64,000 bases of DNA. It comes from Cupriavidus sp. WKF15 (GTDB taxonomy: Bacteria > Pseudomonadota > Gammaproteobacteria > Burkholderiales > Burkholderiaceae). The position numbers and the translations under genes were made by a program. Under the pieces are notes generated by a model. That model saw only the letters and a list, made by a program, of their open reading frames with translations, was not told the origin of the DNA and searched no databases. Shown here piece by piece: positions 28,106 through 38,030 of this stretch (the first letter of the stretch is position 1; each line of letters opens with the position of its first letter). The DNA lies in the NCBI RefSeq assembly GCF_029278605.1, contig NZ_CP119572.1, forward strand, positions 1,054,001 through 1,118,000. Reading direction: 5' to 3'.

Positions 28106-28765
28106 TCAGTTGAGTTCGAAGCCGATCGGCTGCTGCGCGGTCACGGCGATGGCGCGGCCGTTGTCCATGTACGGCTTGCAGCGCATGCGCTGGACCGCGT
28201 CCACGGCAGCCTGGTCCAGGCGGGACGATCCGCTGGAGGATACTACGGACGTCTTGACCACCTTGCCGGATTCATCCGTTGTCAGGCGCACCACGGTCTT
28301 GCCGGTCTCGCCCATGCGGCGGGACTGGGCCGGATAATTCGGCTGCGGCGGCGAGCACTGGATCTCGCCGATGCCCACGGCGCGCGGCGCGGCGGAGACC
28401 GGTGCCGGCTCGGGCGCGGGTGCCGCGGCAGCAGGGGGCGTCGGCGGTGTCGGTGGTGCTTCGATCGCAGTGGGCGACGGCGGCAGCGCGGCAACCGGTT
28501 GCGGAACCGGCTTGGGCTGGGGTGGCGTCGGCCGCGGCGTGGTGACCTTCACCTGCCTGGGCGGCGTTTCCGTCTTGGGCTTGGGTGGCTCCGGCGCGGG
28601 CGCGGGCGGCTTGGGCTGCTCAAGCGGAATGATGCGGGCGATGATCTCCGGGGCGATCACCGCCTCGGTCATCTTGCGGCCCAGGCCACTCTGGATGAGG
28701 TAAAGCAGGCCGGCGTGGAACAGCAGGACGGCGAGCGTAATCTTGAAGAAGCGTTGATCGAACAT
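28106..28765 (-). CDS. tonB: Energy transducer TonB
   Basis: Spans the periplasm to drive TonB-dependent outer-membrane receptors. The 219-residue protein begins MFDQRFFKI, followed by a membrane anchor (about residues 9-28), a long Pro-rich region (about 50-125) and the C-terminal TonB domain with NYPAQSRRMGETGKTVVRLTTDESG and LDQAAVDAVQRMRCKPY. The usual YP motif is present as NYP. I reject the upstream ATG at 28837 because it would run through a separate small ORF. First full-size gene of the tonB-exbB-exbD operon. Confidence 0.94.
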   Translation of the reverse strand: MFDQRFFKITLAVLLFHAGLLYLIQSGLGRKMTEAVIAPEIIARIIPLEQPKPPAPAPEPPKPKTETPPRQVKVTTPRPTPPQPKPVPQPVAALPPSPTAIEAPPTPPTPPAAAAPAPEPAPVSAAPRAVGIGEIQCSPPQPNYPAQSRRMGETGKTVVRLTTDESGKVVKTSVVSSSGSSRLDQAAVDAVQRMRCKPYMDNGRAIAVTAQQPIGFELN

Positions 28766-28800
28766 GAGGTGAACAACAGAGTCTGCCAGCCGGCACAGAG

Positions 28801-28866
28801 TCACTTGCGATAGAACAGGATCAGCGAGATACCACATCCGACCAGCAAACTAACAAGCAATTCCAT
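28801..28866 (-). CDS. 21-residue membrane micro-ORF in the tonB leader
   Basis: Reads MELLVSLLVGCGISLILFYRK, a single hydrophobic helix ending in a basic FYRK. An AGGAG ribosome site lies 8 bases before the ATG. It is on the same strand as tonB, 35 bases upstream of the tonB start and 70 bases downstream of a Fur-box-like sequence. Size and hydrophobicity suit a small membrane protein or a coupled leader peptide. No family is recognised; it could be fortuitous, but the ribosome site and location argue for translation. Confidence 0.55.
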   Translation of the reverse strand: MELLVSLLVGCGISLILFYRK

Positions 28867-29177
28867 GATAAACGCTCCTGCAACAGGGTTTGCCGGGGAG
28901 CGCCACTCTCTGGCGGCGTGTCAGGTTGCGAGTATAAACGATAATGATTCTTATTTGTTGTGATTTGTGCGTCGCAGCTGGAAATTTATCCGAAGGCCAG
29001 TTATACCCCCAAATCCAGACAACGTTGCGAGTGGGTGGCCGGTAGCACAGAGACTGGCCAGTCGCGGGGCCTGCGGAATGGGCCGCAAGCCGCAAAGCGC
29101 GCTAGCATAGGAAAAAGACTGCGAGCGTGGTGGTACGCCCGTTGCGGTGTCGCAATCGGGTGCACGGGGATGAGGCC
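28867..29177. other. Intergenic region between tonB leader and AAA+ gene
   Basis: About 310 bases without a protein gene. It holds the leader and Fur-box-like site of the tonB unit (28940-28955) and then about 220 bases before the AAA+ ATPase. Apart from an A/T-rich stretch around the Fur box I see no further element. Confidence 0.6.
28940..28955 (-). promoter_or_regulatory. Fur box upstream of tonB operon
   Basis: GATAATGATTCTTATT matches 7-1-7 Fur half-sites (ATAATGA-T-TCTTATT). It lies about 75 bases before the micro-ORF and 175 bases before tonB, so the whole tonB-exbB-exbD unit is probably iron-repressed. Confidence 0.65.
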
Positions 29178-31478
29178 ATGGACTTCACACGTTTTGCTGA
29201 CGAGGACCGCGCGAAAATACTGCGCCCCGGCCCGGGAATCTCGGCCAGTTCGGCCCTGGACTGGATGTGCGCCCAGTTTGCCTTGCGGGTCGTCTGTGCG
29301 CTGGGTCCGCGCTTCAATCTGCGCAGCAATATCAATGACGTGCTCACGGTCAGCGCCCAGGAGATGGTGTGGCCGTATGGTGTCGTGCTGCGCGTGCAGC
29401 GCTTCCTGTCTGCCCGTTGCGCCGATATGCCCGCGTGGAAAGGGGCGGGGCGCCTGACGCCCGAGGAGTTCCTGGAACGCCACGGCCAGTGGAACAGCGC
29501 TTTCGACGAGAGTGCCCTGTTCTACTACCTCGACGAGTACGTCAAGCACCATGCCAAGGATATGTTTGCGGTGTTCGATGCCTCGGCTGCGGCGATCGCA
29601 TCGCGGCTCGATGGCGAACGTGTGCTGCTGGTGCGCAACATCGACATGCTCAGCCATGTGCTTGACCTGCCCGAGCACGAGCGCAAGCTGTTGCTGTTCG
29701 CTGCATTGGCCAAGTACAAGCGCGACCTGCGCGCCGTGATGGTGGACTGCAAGGTGGCCCATAGCCAGGAGGCATTCCAGATCCTGTCCGGACTGACCGG
29801 CGCGAGCCCGGCGGACGTAGCCGCCTCGCTGCGGCCCGGCTCGCGCCTGGAGACGCTGAACCTGATCGAGCAGCCATTGCCCGAGAACAGCGTGACCGAC
29901 CTCGGCGACCTGATGCGCCTGTCCGACCGCCTGCTGCATGTGCTGCTTGGCAACTATGCCAATGAGGCCGAGATGATGGCGGTGTTCACGCGCCCGGCCG
30001 CACCGCCTACGCTGGCGGTTTCGGACTATCCGCATGTCGAGACCGATGCTCGTTACCTCACTGCACTGCTTTCGAATGGCACGCGCCAGCATGCCGCAGG
30101 CGTGAACGTGCTGATCTACGGCCCGCCCGGCACTGGCAAAACCGAGTTCGCGAGGCTACTGGCGTGCGAGGCCGGTTGCGAGCTGTACGAGGTCGACTGC
30201 CTGGACCGCGACGGCAACAGCCTGTCGGGCAAGGATCGCTACCGCTCGCTGCAGGTGTCGCAGGCCTTCCTGCGCGGACGGCCGCGTACCGCGCTGCTGT
30301 TCGACGAAGTCGAGGACGTTTTCCCTGGCAGCTCGCGCGAGCTGATGAGCCTGTTTGGCCAGGAGGACGCGCGCGCCTCGGTGAACGGCAAGGCCTGGGT
30401 CAACCAGACGCTGGAGCAGAACCCCGTCCCTGTGATCTGGATCTCGAATTCGATCCGGCAGATCGACCCCGCCTACTTGCGCCGCTTCCAGTTCCACCTG
30501 GAACTGAAGATCCCGCCGCCACTGGTGCGCGAGAACATCATCCGCAAGCACCTGGGCGGGCTGGACGTCAGCGATGGATTCATCACCGCGCTGGCGGGAC
30601 GCAAGTCGCTGACGCCGGCGCAGGTACAGTCGGCCGCGCGCTTCGTGCAGCTCGCGCGGCCGGACGTGGATGAGCCGGTCGAGGCCCTGATCATGCGCCA
30701 GCTCGAACATGCCGACCGCGCCATGGGGCTGCGGCCGGAAGCCGAGGCCAGGCCGGTCGTGACGCACTACCGTCTCGACAACCTGCATCTCGAAACACGC
30801 TACGAAGTCGCCAAGATCATCGAGGCGCTGCGCGTGCGGCAGCGTGGCACGCTGTGCTTCTATGGTCCGCCGGGTACGGGCAAGACCGCGCTGGCCGAGC
30901 ATATTGCCGCGGCGCTGGACCTGCCGCTGATGATCCGGCGCGCCTCGGACCTGATGAGCAAGTACGTGGGCGAGACCGAGCAGCAGATTGCTGCCATGTT
31001 CGCCCGGGCCGAGGAAGACGGCGCCGTGCTGCTGCTGGACGAGGCCGACAGCTTCATGCAAAGCCGCCAGCAGGCCGTGCGCAACTATGAGGTATCGGAA
31101 GTCAACGAGATGCTGCAGGGCATGGAGCGCTTCAACGGCATCTTTATCTGCACCACCAACCTGTTCGACCGCATCGACGAGGCCGCCTTGCGCAGGTTCT
31201 CGTTCAAGATCCGCTTCCTGCCGCTGAAGGCCGGTCAGCGCGCCACGATGTTTGTCGATGAAGCGCTGGACGGTGACGAGGCCCGGCTGACGGACGCCAT
31301 GCGGCACGAGCTGGACGCCATGGACTGCCTGACCCCCGGCGACTTCGCCACGGTCAAGCGCCAGTGCGTGCTGCTCGGCGATTCGCTCACGCCGGAAGAG
31401 TTTCTCGCGCAATTGCGGCACGAGCACGCGGTCAAGCCCGACGTGCGCGCGCACCGTCCGCTGGGCTTCCTGAAGTAG
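29178..31478 (+). CDS. Tandem AAA+ ATPase of unknown function
   Basis: A 766-residue cytosolic protein with two AAA+ modules. Walker A is GPPGTGKT at about 315-322 and again at 563-570. Walker B is LLFDEVED near 376 and LLLDEADSF near 621. Both have sensor residues (WISNSIRQID, ICTTNLFDRID) and the second an Arg-rich AALRRFSFKIRF tail. The N-terminal 300 residues have no recognised domain. The closest classes are orphan bacterial two-domain AAA+ proteins and p97/ClpB-like unfoldases, but there is no ClpP-binding loop or FtsH-type membrane anchor. Start at ATG 29178 after GGGATGAGG; ATG/GTG codons 17 upstream are possible. Ends 3 bases from convergent murI. Confidence 0.85.
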   Translation: MDFTRFADEDRAKILRPGPGISASSALDWMCAQFALRVVCALGPRFNLRSNINDVLTVSAQEMVWPYGVVLRVQRFLSARCADMPAWKGAGRLTPEEFLERHGQWNSAFDESALFYYLDEYVKHHAKDMFAVFDASAAAIASRLDGERVLLVRNIDMLSHVLDLPEHERKLLLFAALAKYKRDLRAVMVDCKVAHSQEAFQILSGLTGASPADVAASLRPGSRLETLNLIEQPLPENSVTDLGDLMRLSDRLLHVLLGNYANEAEMMAVFTRPAAPPTLAVSDYPHVETDARYLTALLSNGTRQHAAGVNVLIYGPPGTGKTEFARLLACEAGCELYEVDCLDRDGNSLSGKDRYRSLQVSQAFLRGRPRTALLFDEVEDVFPGSSRELMSLFGQEDARASVNGKAWVNQTLEQNPVPVIWISNSIRQIDPAYLRRFQFHLELKIPPPLVRENIIRKHLGGLDVSDGFITALAGRKSLTPAQVQSAARFVQLARPDVDEPVEALIMRQLEHADRAMGLRPEAEARPVVTHYRLDNLHLETRYEVAKIIEALRVRQRGTLCFYGPPGTGKTALAEHIAAALDLPLMIRRASDLMSKYVGETEQQIAAMFARAEEDGAVLLLDEADSFMQSRQQAVRNYEVSEVNEMLQGMERFNGIFICTTNLFDRIDEAALRRFSFKIRFLPLKAGQRATMFVDEALDGDEARLTDAMRHELDAMDCLTPGDFATVKRQCVLLGDSLTPEEFLAQLRHEHAVKPDVRAHRPLGFLK

Positions 31479-31481
31479 GCG

Positions 31482-32291
31482 TCAGAAAGCAGGGGCGGGT
31501 TCGATCGTCACCGTTTCCGCCTGCGCCTCGATATGCAGCAGCGTGGCCGCCATCTGCCGCAGGTGGGCGGCATCCTTGGTCGAGGCGAAGCGGTCTTGCG
31601 GGACGGCGTCGGGTGCGGTCGCCAGCGCGTGCTCCACCAGCTTGCGGGCCAGCTGGCGCGCAATGGCACTGCCGGTATCGACCAGGGCCAGTTGCTCGCC
31701 AACCATCTCGCGGATGGTGTCGGAGAGGAAAGGGTAATGGGTGCAGCCGAGTACCAGCGTGTCGGCGCCTGCCTCCAGCATCGGCGTCAGGTAATTGTCC
31801 AGCCGCCCGCGTATGTCCGGGCCATTGATGTCGCCTTGCTCGATCAGCGGCACCAGCCCCAGGCCGGCTTCGCAGATGAACCGGCTTTCGCCGTCCAGTG
31901 ATGCAAGCAAGCGTGCGAACTTTGCACTCCTGAGCGTATTGGCGGTGGCAAGCACGCCTACCACTTTGCTGCGGCTGGCCGCCGCGGCTGGCTTGAGGCC
32001 GGGCTCCACGCCGATGATCGGTACTGCCAGCGCCTGGCGCAGCAGCTCCACGGCGTGGCCGGTGGCGGTATTGCAGGCGATGACGAGCGCCTTGCAGCCT
32101 TGCGCCAGCAGCCATTCGCAGGCCTGCAGCGTGCGTGCCTGCACGAACGACTCCGGCTTCTCGCCATAAGGCGCGTACTTCGAGTCGGCCAGGTAGAGCA
32201 GCGACTCTTGCGGCAGCAATGCGCGGATCTCGCGCAGCACGGACAGGCCGCCAAGGCCGGAATCGAAGACGCCGATGGGAGCGGGGTTCAC
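31482..32291 (-). CDS. murI: Glutamate racemase
   Basis: Makes D-glutamate for peptidoglycan. Conserved blocks are PIGVFDSGLGGLSVL at the start, YLADSKYAPYG, the catalytic Cys in IACNTATG and the second in LVLGCTHYPFL. The start is uncertain. I take GTG at 32291 (269 residues), directly before the conserved part; an ATG at 32354 would put a strong terminator hairpin inside the first dozen codons. Neither start has a good ribosome site. Transcribed after fumarase but beyond its terminator. Confidence 0.9.
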   Translation of the reverse strand: MNPAPIGVFDSGLGGLSVLREIRALLPQESLLYLADSKYAPYGEKPESFVQARTLQACEWLLAQGCKALVIACNTATGHAVELLRQALAVPIIGVEPGLKPAAAASRSKVVGVLATANTLRSAKFARLLASLDGESRFICEAGLGLVPLIEQGDINGPDIRGRLDNYLTPMLEAGADTLVLGCTHYPFLSDTIREMVGEQLALVDTGSAIARQLARKLVEHALATAPDAVPQDRFASTKDAAHLRQMAATLLHIEAQAETVTIEPAPAF

Positions 32292-32318
32292 GTTGGGCAA
32301 GGGGAAAGGCGGGGGTGG

Positions 32319-32347
32319 AAAAAAAGCCGGGGAGAACCCGGCTTTTT
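32319..32347 (-). terminator. Terminator after fumarase
   Basis: On the minus strand GCCGGG and CCCGGC form a stem followed by seven T residues, 18 bases after the fumarase stop. The hairpin is symmetrical enough to act on the plus strand too. Confidence 0.88.
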
Positions 32348-32364
32348 CATGCAAGCGTGCAATC

Positions 32365-33888
32365 TTACAGCGCCGCGACCGGAATCTTGCCGATCTTGGC
32401 CTGCCATTCGGCAGGGCCGGTCTTGTGCACCGAGGTGCCTTCGCTGTCCACGGCGACGGTCACCGGCATGTCCTTGACGTCGAACTCGTAGATAGCTTCC
32501 ATGCCGAGGTCTTCGAAGCCGACCACCTTGGCTTCCCGGATCGCCTTGGCCACCAGGTAAGCGGCGCCGCCCACGGCCATCAGGTAGGCCGACTTGTGCT
32601 TCTTGATGGCCTCGATCGCCACCGGGCCGCGCTCGGCCTTGCCGATCATCGAGATCAGGCCGGTCTCGGCCAGCATCATCTCGGTGAACTTGTCCATGCG
32701 CGTGGCGGTGGTGGGACCGGCCGGGCCGACGGCTTCATCGCGCACCGGATCGACCGGGCCGACGTAGTAGATCACGCGGTTCTTGAAGTCCACCGGCAGC
32801 TTCTCGCCCTTGGCCAGCATGTCGGCGATGCGCTTGTGCGCGGCGTCGCGGCCCGTCAGCATCTTGCCGTTGAGCAGCAGGGTCTGGCCCGGCTTCCACG
32901 AGGCGACTTCTTCCGGCGTCAGCGTGTTCAGGTCGACGCGCTTGGAGGTTTCGGTGTTCGGTGCCCACTCGACCTTCGGCCATTGCGACAGGTCAGGCGC
33001 TTCGAGCTTGGCCGGGCCGCTGCCGTCCAGCGTGAAGTGCGCATGGCGGGTCGCGGCGCAGTTCGGGATCATCGCCACCGGCTTGGACGCGGCGTGCGTC
33101 GGGCTGGCCATGATCTTGACGTCCAGCACGGTGGCCAGGCCGCCCAGGCCCTGTGCGCCGATGCCCAGCGCGTTGACCTTCTCATACAGCTCGACGCGCA
33201 GTTCCTCGATCCAATCCTTCGGACCGCGGGCGATGATGTCCTGGATATCGATCGATTCCATCAACGATTCCTTGGCCATGACCATCGCCTTCTCGGCGGT
33301 GCCGCCGATGCCGATGCCCAGCATGCCCGGCGGGCACCAGCCGGCGCCCATGGTCGGTACGGTCTTCAGCACCCAGTCGACGATGGAATCGGACGGGTTC
33401 AGCATCACGAACTTGGACTTGTTCTCCGAGCCGCCGCCCTTGGCCGCGACCTGGATGTCGACGGTGTTGCCCGGCACGATCTCGTAGTGAATCACGGCCG
33501 GGGTGTTGTCCTTGGTGTTCTTGCGGGCGCCTTCGGGCGGGCTGACGATCGAGGCGCGCAGCACGTTGTCCGGATGGGTGTAGCCGCGGCGCACGCCCTC
33601 GTTGATCATGTCCGTCAGGCTCATGGTGGCGCCATCCCAGCGCACGTCCATGCCGACCTTGACGAAGACCGTGACGATGCCGGTGTCCTGGCAGATCGGG
33701 CGCTTGCCTTCTGCGCACATGCGGCTGTTGGTCAGGATCTGCGCGATCGCATCCTTGGCGGCGGGACTCTGCTCCAGCTCATAGGCGCGGCCCAGGCTGG
33801 TGATGTAGTCCATCGGATGGTAGTAGCTGATGTACTGCAGGGAGTCGGCGACGCTCTGGATGAGGTCTTCTTGCTTGATGACGGTCAT
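32365..33888 (-). CDS. fumA: Class I fumarate hydratase (iron-sulfur)
   Basis: Interconverts fumarate and malate with a [4Fe-4S] cluster. The 507-residue protein begins MTVIKQEDLIQ. Three cluster-ligand Cys are in ICQDTGIV, GWCPPGMLG and PNCAATRHAHF. The C-terminal block GPAGPTTATRMDKF and TSVHKTGPA are typical of the FumA/FumB type. The open frame 45 codons upstream of this start has no supporting features. This is the oxygen-sensitive type; a class II enzyme may exist elsewhere. Confidence 0.93.
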   Translation of the reverse strand: MTVIKQEDLIQSVADSLQYISYYHPMDYITSLGRAYELEQSPAAKDAIAQILTNSRMCAEGKRPICQDTGIVTVFVKVGMDVRWDGATMSLTDMINEGVRRGYTHPDNVLRASIVSPPEGARKNTKDNTPAVIHYEIVPGNTVDIQVAAKGGGSENKSKFVMLNPSDSIVDWVLKTVPTMGAGWCPPGMLGIGIGGTAEKAMVMAKESLMESIDIQDIIARGPKDWIEELRVELYEKVNALGIGAQGLGGLATVLDVKIMASPTHAASKPVAMIPNCAATRHAHFTLDGSGPAKLEAPDLSQWPKVEWAPNTETSKRVDLNTLTPEEVASWKPGQTLLLNGKMLTGRDAAHKRIADMLAKGEKLPVDFKNRVIYYVGPVDPVRDEAVGPAGPTTATRMDKFTEMMLAETGLISMIGKAERGPVAIEAIKKHKSAYLMAVGGAAYLVAKAIREAKVVGFEDLGMEAIYEFDVKDMPVTVAVDSEGTSVHKTGPAEWQAKIGKIPVAAL

Positions 33889-34079
33889 TTTGTGGGGGGT
33901 GGCAGCGGTGAAACACAGCCCGAAATCATACACCGAGCCGGGGCGCTCTGCCCGCCTGCATACAGGCGTCCACAAGGCTCCGCGTGCTTTTTTCACCATA
34001 TGGCGACGTAGGCGGCGTCCCAAATGAAGAACCGCGGCGCCAGGCCGCAGTCCGGGTGAGGCCAGCGTGGTTCGCTGCC

Positions 34080-34613
34080 TTAGTGTGCTTCAGGCGCCAT
34101 ATGAACGCTGACTGGATGGGAAGTCATGCGATCCACCCAGGCCATTGCCAGGGCGGACAACAGGAAAGCGAGGTGGATGGCCACCTGCCACATGATGGTA
34201 TGGGTCGAGCGCTGTTCCGCGTCGATGAAGGTCTTGAGCAGGTGGATCGACGAGATGCCGATCAGCGCCATCGATAGCTTGACCTTGAGCACGCCGGCAT
34301 TGACGTGGTCGAGCCATTCGGGCTCATCGGGGTGGTTGTCGATACCCAGGCGCGAGACGAAGGTCTCGTAGCCGCCCACGATCACCATGATCAGCAGGTT
34401 GGAGATCATCACCACGTCGATCAGGCCCAGCACCACCAGCATGATCTTGTTCTCGTCGTACTCGGTCACGTGCGACAGCAAATGCCACACCTCGACCATG
34501 AAGTGATAGACGTAGACGCCTTGCGCGACGATCAGGCCGAGGTACAGCGGCAGCTGGAGCCAGCGCGAGGCAAAGATGAGGCGGGGGATGGGGCGCATCG
34601 AAGATTGGGCCAT
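34080..34613 (-). CDS. UPF0114 (YqhA-type) membrane protein
   Basis: A 177-residue inner-membrane protein of the UPF0114/TIGR00645 family. It has four hydrophobic segments: about residues 17-37, 55-77, 105-125 and 137-157. Conserved stretches include [41 protein letters not shown] and [23 protein letters not shown]. Function unknown. Starts at MAQSSMRP, the family beginning. Confidence 0.88.
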   Translation of the reverse strand: MAQSSMRPIPRLIFASRWLQLPLYLGLIVAQGVYVYHFMVEVWHLLSHVTEYDENKIMLVVLGLIDVVMISNLLIMVIVGGYETFVSRLGIDNHPDEPEWLDHVNAGVLKVKLSMALIGISSIHLLKTFIDAEQRSTHTIMWQVAIHLAFLLSALAMAWVDRMTSHPVSVHMAPEAH

Positions 34614-34717
34614 GGGCAATCGGGCAGAAAAGTCTATGTAACAAGACAATCGAAATAGCGTTCGATTGTACCGTGCCCATATTGTGCGCTGCGATGCCTG
34701 TCACTTCCTGAAACGTT

Positions 34718-35653
34718 TCAGGCCGGGTCCCGCAATCCCCGGCGGGCCAATGGCCCCGGCCAGCTCGCGAGCACGATGCCGCCTAGCACGCAGCCCAGTG
34801 CCACGGCGTGCGGCCAGCCTGGCGTCTCGCCCAGGAAGACGATGCCGTAGGCGGCAGCGGCCACCGGCAGCACCGACGTGAATACGCCCGCGAGCTGGGC
34901 CGGTACGTGCCGGATGCCCTTCATCCACAGCCAGAACGAGAACACGCTCGCGGACAATGCGTACCACAGCAGCATGAGCCAGGTTTGCATCGGCACGGTG
35001 GACAGGTCGAAGTCGAGCAGGGGGATGAAGCCCAGCGGCAGCATCAGCAGGCCGCCAATCAGGTGCGTGTAGGCACAGATCTCGATGGCAGCCAGCGTCT
35101 GCGTCAGTCGGCGCGACAGGATGACGTAGGTCGATTCGCAGACCACCGCACCCAGGATCATCAGGTTGCCGAGCAGGGCCTGGCTGCCTCCGCTGCCCGC
35201 GCCATGCGAACTGCCGCGCGCCACGTTCAGTACGGCCACGCCGGCCACTGCCAGCAGCACCGATGCCACCGTCCGGCGCGATAGCCGTTCGCGCAACCAC
35301 AGCCAGGACAGGATAGCCACCGTCGCGGGGATGGTGCTGGTAATCACGCCAGCGGCCATCGCGCTGGTCAGGCGCACGCCATTGAGCATCAGCAGCGTGA
35401 ACAGGAAGGTGCCGAAGAACGCCTGCAGGAACAGGTTGCGCCATTCGGCACGCGACACCTGGCGCATGCGCGCAGGCCGGTACCACGGCGACAGGCAGAC
35501 GATGGCGATGACAAAGCGCAGCAGCGCGAACAGCAGCACCGGCACATGCGCGATGATCGATTTGCCCAGGCCGACGTTGCTGCCGACGAGTGCCATCGAG
35601 GCGATCAGGAAGAACGGGTAGATGGACACGGATGCTGCCTCGGGAGTGAGCAC
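34718..35653 (-). CDS. EamA/DMT family transporter
   Basis: A 311-residue drug/metabolite-superfamily protein with ten hydrophobic helices arranged as two EamA repeats (about residues 10-140 and 165-300). Conserved segments include LRFVIAIVCL and a second-repeat ALSASVFSFWLWMKGIR. Substrates of such transporters are metabolites or amino acids and cannot be inferred here. It is divergent from acs across a 290-base region. Confidence 0.85.
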   Translation of the reverse strand: MLTPEAASVSIYPFFLIASMALVGSNVGLGKSIIAHVPVLLFALLRFVIAIVCLSPWYRPARMRQVSRAEWRNLFLQAFFGTFLFTLLMLNGVRLTSAMAAGVITSTIPATVAILSWLWLRERLSRRTVASVLLAVAGVAVLNVARGSSHGAGSGGSQALLGNLMILGAVVCESTYVILSRRLTQTLAAIEICAYTHLIGGLLMLPLGFIPLLDFDLSTVPMQTWLMLLWYALSASVFSFWLWMKGIRHVPAQLAGVFTSVLPVAAAAYGIVFLGETPGWPHAVALGCVLGGIVLASWPGPLARRGLRDPA

Positions 35654-35828
35654 GAAGCCCTTTGTGCGGGCAGGGTGCGGGCAGGGTGTGGGCGATCCGC
35701 AGACACCGGCGTCGGCGCGCTGTGGACGCTCAGGCGCCCGAATATCGGGCCGAGGGATTATAGCTGTGCTAGCCTAATGAAGAAGGCTGCACATTCCTTG
35801 CTGGGCATCCGACGCGCAGGTTTATTGC

Positions 35829-35839
35829 TTTGCAGCAAA
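35829..35839 (+). promoter_or_regulatory. TTTGC-A-GCAAA palindrome before acs
   Basis: TTTGC and GCAAA form a perfect inverted repeat around one base, extended by C/G on each side (35828-35840), about 100 bases before acs. The half-sites match those described for ScfR/RamB-type regulators of short-chain acyl-CoA metabolism (TTTGC...GCAAA). The link is by motif and gene context only. Confidence 0.45.
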
Positions 35840-35942
35840 GATCCGGCGGCGATGCCGCAGCGTGGGGAGCGTCAGGTTTAAGTAAGCCGCTGCGCGTAAT
35901 TTGGCAGCCAAGCCGTTCAGTCAAATACCAGGAGACCCGCCT

Positions 35943-37925
<1,983 letters not shown>

Positions 37926-37955
37926 CCGGATCATCCGGTAGCGCCCAGCCCGACC

Positions 37956-37990
37956 GAACCCGCCGCCGCGCTCAGCGCGCCGGCGGGTTC
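37956..37990 (+). terminator. Strong hairpin between acs and the symporter
   Basis: GAACCCGCCG and CGGCGGGTTC are perfectly complementary around a GC-rich loop. No T-tract follows, so it may attenuate rather than stop transcription into the symporter. A shorter palindrome ACCGGAT-C-ATCCGGT sits at 37925-37939, at the acs stop codon. Confidence 0.55.
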
Positions 37991-38030
37991 TTCACTGTCG
38001 TTCCCCCTCAACTGCCAGACCGCTCTGCCT

